Part shown: positions 59,952 to 64,000 of the stretch, piece by piece
How positions within the stretch are numbered: position 1 is the first letter of the stretch
Layout: each line of letters starts with the position of its first letter
Assembly: GCF_034119845.1 (NCBI RefSeq)
Contig: NZ_CP139420.1
Coordinates: 1,776,001-1,840,000 of the forward strand
DNA length: 64,000 bases
Direction: 5' to 3'
Source: Flavobacterium sp. NG2
GTDB taxonomy: Bacteria > Bacteroidota > Bacteroidia > Flavobacteriales > Flavobacteriaceae
Translations under genes and position numbers: made by a program
The notes under the pieces: model-generated
Told to the model about the DNA's origin: nothing
Seen by the model: only the letters and a program-made list of their open reading frames with translations
Databases searched by the model: none

Positions 59952-62900
59952 ATGTTTAAATCAAATTCTTTAAAATACCTTATTATAGGAGTCTTATCAC
60001 TTACAATATTCCAATCATGTAAAAAATCAGAAGTATCCTCTGATGATGATAGTGAAAAGTTATTTACATCCCTAAACGCAAATGATACGGGTGTTGATTT
60101 TATTAATGTACTTCAAGAAGATATTGATGTTAATTATTTCCAGTACAATTATACTTATATCGGTGGTGGGGTAGCCACAGCAGATTTTAATAATGATGGT
60201 TTAGTAGATTTGTTTTTTACATCGAACACACATAAAAATAAATTATATCTAAATAAAGGCAATTTAAAATTTGAAGATATTACCGATAAAGCCGGAATTA
60301 CAACTGAAGCTGGTTTTAATACAGGAGTAACAGTTGCCGATGTCAACAACGACGGTTTTATGGATATTTATATCTCTAGAGGTGGATGGGATGACTCAAA
60401 TAATAAGTTTGCTAATAAGTTATTTATCAATAACGGAAACTTGACTTTTACTGAAAAAGGGGAAGAATTAGGTGTTGCTGATAAAAACAGATCTATAAAT
60501 GCTGTGTTTTTTGACTATGATAATGACAATGACTTGGATTTATATGTGTCCAATACACCTGACATGACGGCTAAACCTGAATTGGTTGATTTTATTACAA
60601 TCAAGAGTAACCCAACAACTATTTCTAAAAAGGGTAGTGATAAATTATACAATAATGACGGAACTGGACATTTTACTGATGTTTCGGTTAAAGCAGGAAT
60701 TGTACCTGATATAGGATTTGGTTTGAATCCAACAGTAGGTGATTTAAATAATGATGGCTATTTGGATATTTATGTATGTAATGATTTTAACATACCTGAT
60801 TTTGCTTATATCAATAACGGAAATGGAACTTTTACCGATAAAAGGAACCAAGTAGTAAAACATATGTCCTTTAATAGTATGGGAGGGGATATTGCGGATA
60901 TTAATAATGATGGGTTGTTGGATTTGATGACCCTCGACATGAATCCTGAAGATTATATTCGCTCCAAAACAACTATGGGAATGACTTCAAAAGAGAATTT
61001 TGATGAAATGGTTCAAAAAGACCATCACTATCAATACATGCACAATATGTTACAACTCAATAACGGAAATGGAACATTTAGCGAGATCAGTAAAATGGCT
61101 GGAATTGCGAATACTGATTGGAGTTGGGCCATACTATCTGCTGATTTTGATTTGGATGGATTCAATGATATCTATGTGACAAATGGTGTCTATCGTGATG
61201 TAATTGATAAAGATAAAAACAATGAAATTTTAGCTATTTTAAAACAAAATCAAAGAAAACCAACAAAAGAAGATTTCTTGAGTTTTGCTAAAATGTTGCC
61301 ACAACAAAAATTGACCAATTATTTTTATAAAAATAATGGAGATTTAACTTTCGAAGACACTTCAAAAAAATGGAATAATGCTAAAAGTACGTTCTCAAAT
61401 GGTGCTGCTTATGCAGATTTAGATAACGATGGAGATTTAGATTTAGTAGTTAACAATATTAATGAAGCAGCAACGATACTTAAAAATAATTCAAGAGAAT
61501 TAGACAAAGGTAGCTTTCTAGCTGTTAATTTAAAAGGTCCTAAAACCAATCCGTTTGGAGTAGGGACAAAAGTTAATTTGTTGCTTAAAAGTGGTGCCAA
61601 ACAAACCCGACAATTAATTAATACCAAAGGGTTTTTATCAGCAGTTTCTAATCAATTGCATTTTGGATTTAAAAACGATGACGCTATTAAGCAGTTAGAA
61701 ATTATTTGGCCTGACGGTAAAAAACAAATAGTAAAAAATAGTAAGTCTAATGAAGTTTTAGTCGTTAATTATGCTAATGCATCATCATTGGGTAAAATAA
61801 CAGCAACAAATGCTACGGTTTTTTCTAAAGTACCTTTTAACTTCAAACACGTTGATCCTACTACAGATGATTATAAATACCAAATTTTATTACCTCATAA
61901 ATTGTCACAAACAGGTCCGGCAATTGCTAAAGCTGATGTGAATAATGATGGAGTAGAGGATATATATATAGGTGGAGGACATTCCCAAGCAGGACAATTG
62001 CTGTTGGGCAACAAAAACAATTTAATTGGTAGTTCTAGTGTAGCTGCTTTTACGGCTGATAAAGAATTTGAAGATGTAGGTGCTTGTTTTTTTGATGCAG
62101 ATAATGATGGCGATCAAGATTTATACGTAGTAAGTGGAAGTTATGAATTTGATAAAACGCCAAAATTATTGCAAGACCGTTTGTATCTCAACGATGGTAA
62201 AGGACAATTTAAACGTGCATTAAATAATTTACCCGAAATGATTTCAGCAGGTTCCGTTGTGACACCTTGTGATTATGATAACGATGGAGATATTGATTTA
62301 TTTGTAGGCGGAAGAGTCATTCCAAATAAATATCCTTACGCACCAGAGAGTTTCCTTTTGATTAATAACAAAGGGGTGTTTACCAATGAAACACAAATTA
62401 AAGCGCGTAAACTTCAAAATATCGGAATGGTTACAGATGCCGTTTGGTTTGATATTGATAACGACAAAAAACTAGATTTAATTGTTTGTGGTGAATGGAT
62501 GGGAATTGAAGTTTTTTTGAATACCAATGGAAGTTTAATTCAAAGTAATTCCTATAAATCATTATCTGATGCTAAAGGCTGGTGGAATAAATTGCTAGTT
62601 GCGGATGTTGATAATGATGGGGATATGGATTTAGTTGCGGGTAATCTAGGACTGAATTATAAATTTCATGCTACAGCGAAAAAACCGTTTCATGTTTATA
62701 CGCACGATTTTGATTACGATGGTGTCGAAGACATATTTTTAGCTAATGAGTACAAAAATAAAACAGTGCCAGTAAGAGGAAAAAGTTGTACGGCACAGCA
62801 GATGCCTCATTTGAAAAATAAAATCACGAGTTACAATAATTTCGCTTCAGCAGATTTAAAAGGAATTGTAGGAGGTGCTATTGATTCGGCTTTACACTAT

Positions 62901-63287
62901 GTGGTTAATGAGTTTCGATCTGGAATTTTTATCAATAACGGACAATCAAAATTTGTTTTCGAACCTTTTTCAAATGAAGTTCAGGTATCGCCTATTAACA
63001 GTATTTTATTCGAAGACTTTGATGGTGATGGTAGAAAAGATTTGCTGATGGCTGGAAACAACTATATGGCTGAAATTGAAACCACTCGTTCTGATGCTGG
63101 TTTAGGGTATTTCTTGAAAAAGAATTCAGACAAAGGATTTACTTTTGTCCCTAGTTTCAATTCAGGATTCTTTGCTAATAAAGATGTACGTAACTGTGTC
63201 TCTATCAAGAATAACAACTCAAAATATGTTTTGGTAGCAAACAATAACGATACCCACGATTTATTTAAAGTTACTTCTAAAAAATAA
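59952..63287 (+). CDS. Large FG-GAP/VCBS-repeat lipoprotein with ASPIC/UnbV domain
   Basis: 1111 residues with a lipobox (TIFQSCKKS) and an acidic tract (SSDDDSE) soon after the lipid cysteine, suggesting surface exposure. At least ten FG-GAP-type calcium-binding repeats carry D-x-N/D-x-D-G-like loops (ADFNNDGLVDLFF, ADVNNDGFMDIYI, ADLDNDGDLDLVV, CDYDNDGDIDLFV), forming beta-propellers over about residues 60-480 and 650-1090. An ASPIC/UnbV domain lies between them (about 520-605, GVGTKVNLLLKSGAKQ, then EIIWPDGKKQ). Such proteins are frequent next to SusCD pairs in Bacteroidota and may act as surface binding or processing factors; no enzyme activity can be assigned. Confidence 0.92.
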   Translation: MFKSNSLKYLIIGVLSLTIFQSCKKSEVSSDDDSEKLFTSLNANDTGVDFINVLQEDIDVNYFQYNYTYIGGGVATADFNNDGLVDLFFTSNTHKNKLYLNKGNLKFEDITDKAGITTEAGFNTGVTVADVNNDGFMDIYISRGGWDDSNNKFANKLFINNGNLTFTEKGEELGVADKNRSINAVFFDYDNDNDLDLYVSNTPDMTAKPELVDFITIKSNPTTISKKGSDKLYNNDGTGHFTDVSVKAGIVPDIGFGLNPTVGDLNNDGYLDIYVCNDFNIPDFAYINNGNGTFTDKRNQVVKHMSFNSMGGDIADINNDGLLDLMTLDMNPEDYIRSKTTMGMTSKENFDEMVQKDHHYQYMHNMLQLNNGNGTFSEISKMAGIANTDWSWAILSADFDLDGFNDIYVTNGVYRDVIDKDKNNEILAILKQNQRKPTKEDFLSFAKMLPQQKLTNYFYKNNGDLTFEDTSKKWNNAKSTFSNGAAYADLDNDGDLDLVVNNINEAATILKNNSRELDKGSFLAVNLKGPKTNPFGVGTKVNLLLKSGAKQTRQLINTKGFLSAVSNQLHFGFKNDDAIKQLEIIWPDGKKQIVKNSKSNEVLVVNYANASSLGKITATNATVFSKVPFNFKHVDPTTDDYKYQILLPHKLSQTGPAIAKADVNNDGVEDIYIGGGHSQAGQLLLGNKNNLIGSSSVAAFTADKEFEDVGACFFDADNDGDQDLYVVSGSYEFDKTPKLLQDRLYLNDGKGQFKRALNNLPEMISAGSVVTPCDYDNDGDIDLFVGGRVIPNKYPYAPESFLLINNKGVFTNETQIKARKLQNIGMVTDAVWFDIDNDKKLDLIVCGEWMGIEVFLNTNGSLIQSNSYKSLSDAKGWWNKLLVADVDNDGDMDLVAGNLGLNYKFHATAKKPFHVYTHDFDYDGVEDIFLANEYKNKTVPVRGKSCTAQQMPHLKNKITSYNNFASADLKGIVGGAIDSALHYVVNEFRSGIFINNGQSKFVFEPFSNEVQVSPINSILFEDFDGDGRKDLLMAGNNYMAEIETTRSDAGLGYFLKKNSDKGFTFVPSFNSGFFANKDVRNCVSIKNNNSKYVLVANNNDTHDLFKVTSKK

Positions 63288-63305
63288 TAATATACTTCTA
63301 AAAAA

Positions 63306-63338
63306 GCTTCAAAATCTAGCAATGGTTTTGGAGTTTTT
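63306..63338 (+). terminator. Weak terminator-like hairpin before the third SusC gene
   Basis: CTTCAAAA pairs with TTTTGGAG (one G-U pair), followed by a T run. Confidence 0.5.
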
Positions 63339-63380
63339 TTATGTTTTTCTTTCTGTTTTAACCGTATTATTTTTTTATAA

Positions 63381-64000
63381 ATGAAAGCTATTTCTATATT
63401 GAAAATCTGGAAAGGCATTCCAGTTCGTTTTCGAATTTTTTTATACTTTTTTATCCTCTCTTCAAATTCCCTTTTTGCTCAAGAAATAGTTTTAAAAGGA
63501 AGTGTAACTTCAATTAAAAACACAGCCTTAGAAAATGTAGTAGTCTCTATTGACGGGGAAAATGAAAGGACTTTAACTAATAATAACGGTGTTTTTTCTA
63601 TTCGTACACACGCTGTTTTACCATTGAAATTAAAGTTCGATTTAGACGGATATCATTCTAAAGAAATCCATTTAAAAACCTCTGAATTTGTTAGCATAGT
63701 GCTGAATGTAAAAAACAACACACTAGACGAAGTAGTGGTGTCCAGTGGCTATTCAGTTCAAAAGAAAGTTGATTTTACAGGATCGGTAGCAACAGTAACA
63801 GCAAAACAACTACAAAATCGTCCAGCTACAAGTTTTGATCAGTTGCTAGGAGGTCAAGCAACAGGAGTTGATGTTATACAGCCATCAGGAATCCTTAACA
63901 GCACTCCTGTTTTAAGGATTCGCGGACTTAACACTATCACGTCAGGGCTATTCCCTTTGGTAGTTATTGATGGTGTGAGTGCTTTTGTGGGATCGATAGG
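63381..64000 (+). CDS. SusC/RagA-type TonB-dependent transporter, 3'-truncated by the window
   Basis: The frame is open from the ATG at 63381 to the window end, 206 codons. A signal peptide (about 1-36, SSNSLFAQ) is followed by a carboxypeptidase-regulatory-like domain (LKGSVTSIKNTALENVVVSI), a TonB-box-like DEVVVSSGYS, and the start of the plug (GSVATVTAKQLQNRPATSFDQLLGG, and LRIRGLNTITSG). This is a second receptor in the same locus, diverged from the one at 55124. It lies 93 bases after the VCBS lipoprotein gene; a SusD partner would be expected beyond the window. Confidence 0.92.
   Translation, partial: MKAISILKIWKGIPVRFRIFLYFFILSSNSLFAQEIVLKGSVTSIKNTALENVVVSIDGENERTLTNNNGVFSIRTHAVLPLKLKFDLDGYHSKEIHLKTSEFVSIVLNVKNNTLDEVVVSSGYSVQKKVDFTGSVATVTAKQLQNRPATSFDQLLGGQATGVDVIQPSGILNSTPVLRIRGLNTITSGLFPLVVIDGVSAFVGSI

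Overview
The window is AT-rich DNA from a member of the Flavobacteriaceae (Bacteroidota), most likely Flavobacterium or a close relative. The evidence is the gliding-motility pair gldF/gldG, three SusC-type TonB-dependent receptors with two SusD partners, lipoproteins with acidic residues after the lipid cysteine, the lack of Shine-Dalgarno sites, several TTG starts, and many promoters with the Bacteroidota -7 box TAnnTTTG. No rRNA, tRNA, CRISPR array, phage or intact insertion sequence was seen.

Region 1 (1-18.7 kb) is mostly housekeeping. It holds the end of a DUF2911 gene; an operon of a secreted PIG-L deacetylase, an unannotated 35-residue membrane peptide and a sodium:solute symporter; dnaX, whose gamma and tau forms are separated by a -1 frameshift at a run of ten A; a membrane-bound MutS-like ATPase; a type I sulfatase; dnaN; an operon of a SAM hydrolase, gldF and gldG; phoH; and a short-chain dehydrogenase.

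Region 2 (18.8-30.6 kb) begins with a compact alpha-glycoside cassette without SusCD: a LamB-type porin, a GH97 glycosidase and a LacI regulator. Two near-palindromic 16-bp operators lie ahead of the porin, one overlapping the predicted -7 box. Next come a quinol-monooxygenase-like protein, an AraC regulator, an SDR/nitroreductase pair, an alpha/beta hydrolase, a RelE/ParE-type toxin-antitoxin module with a perfect inverted repeat around its promoter, and a PAS histidine kinase. uvrA (30.7-33.5 kb) follows.

Region 3 (33.6-47.7 kb) is a complete polysaccharide utilisation locus that looks built for laminarin or a related beta-1,3-glucan. A membrane sensor-regulator (beta-propeller, Y_Y_Y, LuxR-type HTH) precedes SusC, SusD, a PKD-containing surface glycan-binding lipoprotein, a lipid-anchored GH16, a GH3 beta-glucosidase and a second secreted GH16. 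A direct repeat abuts the SusC promoter.

Region 4 (47.8-54.7 kb) has an ECF sigma factor followed by a 46-codon ORF, an endonuclease III lacking the usual Fe-S cysteines, a Bcp peroxiredoxin with a heptanucleotide tandem repeat in its leader, a secreted metallopeptidase-like protein overlapping a lipoprotein gene, a conserved protein of unknown function, and a metallo-beta-lactamase-fold hydrolase.

Region 5 (55.1-64 kb) is a second SusC/SusD locus. It continues with a very large FG-GAP/VCBS plus ASPIC/UnbV lipoprotein and a third SusC gene cut by the window end. Its substrate cannot be read from the visible genes. Dispersed intergenic repeats (a GC-rich hairpin element in two copies and several long palindromes) punctuate regions 1, 2 and 4.
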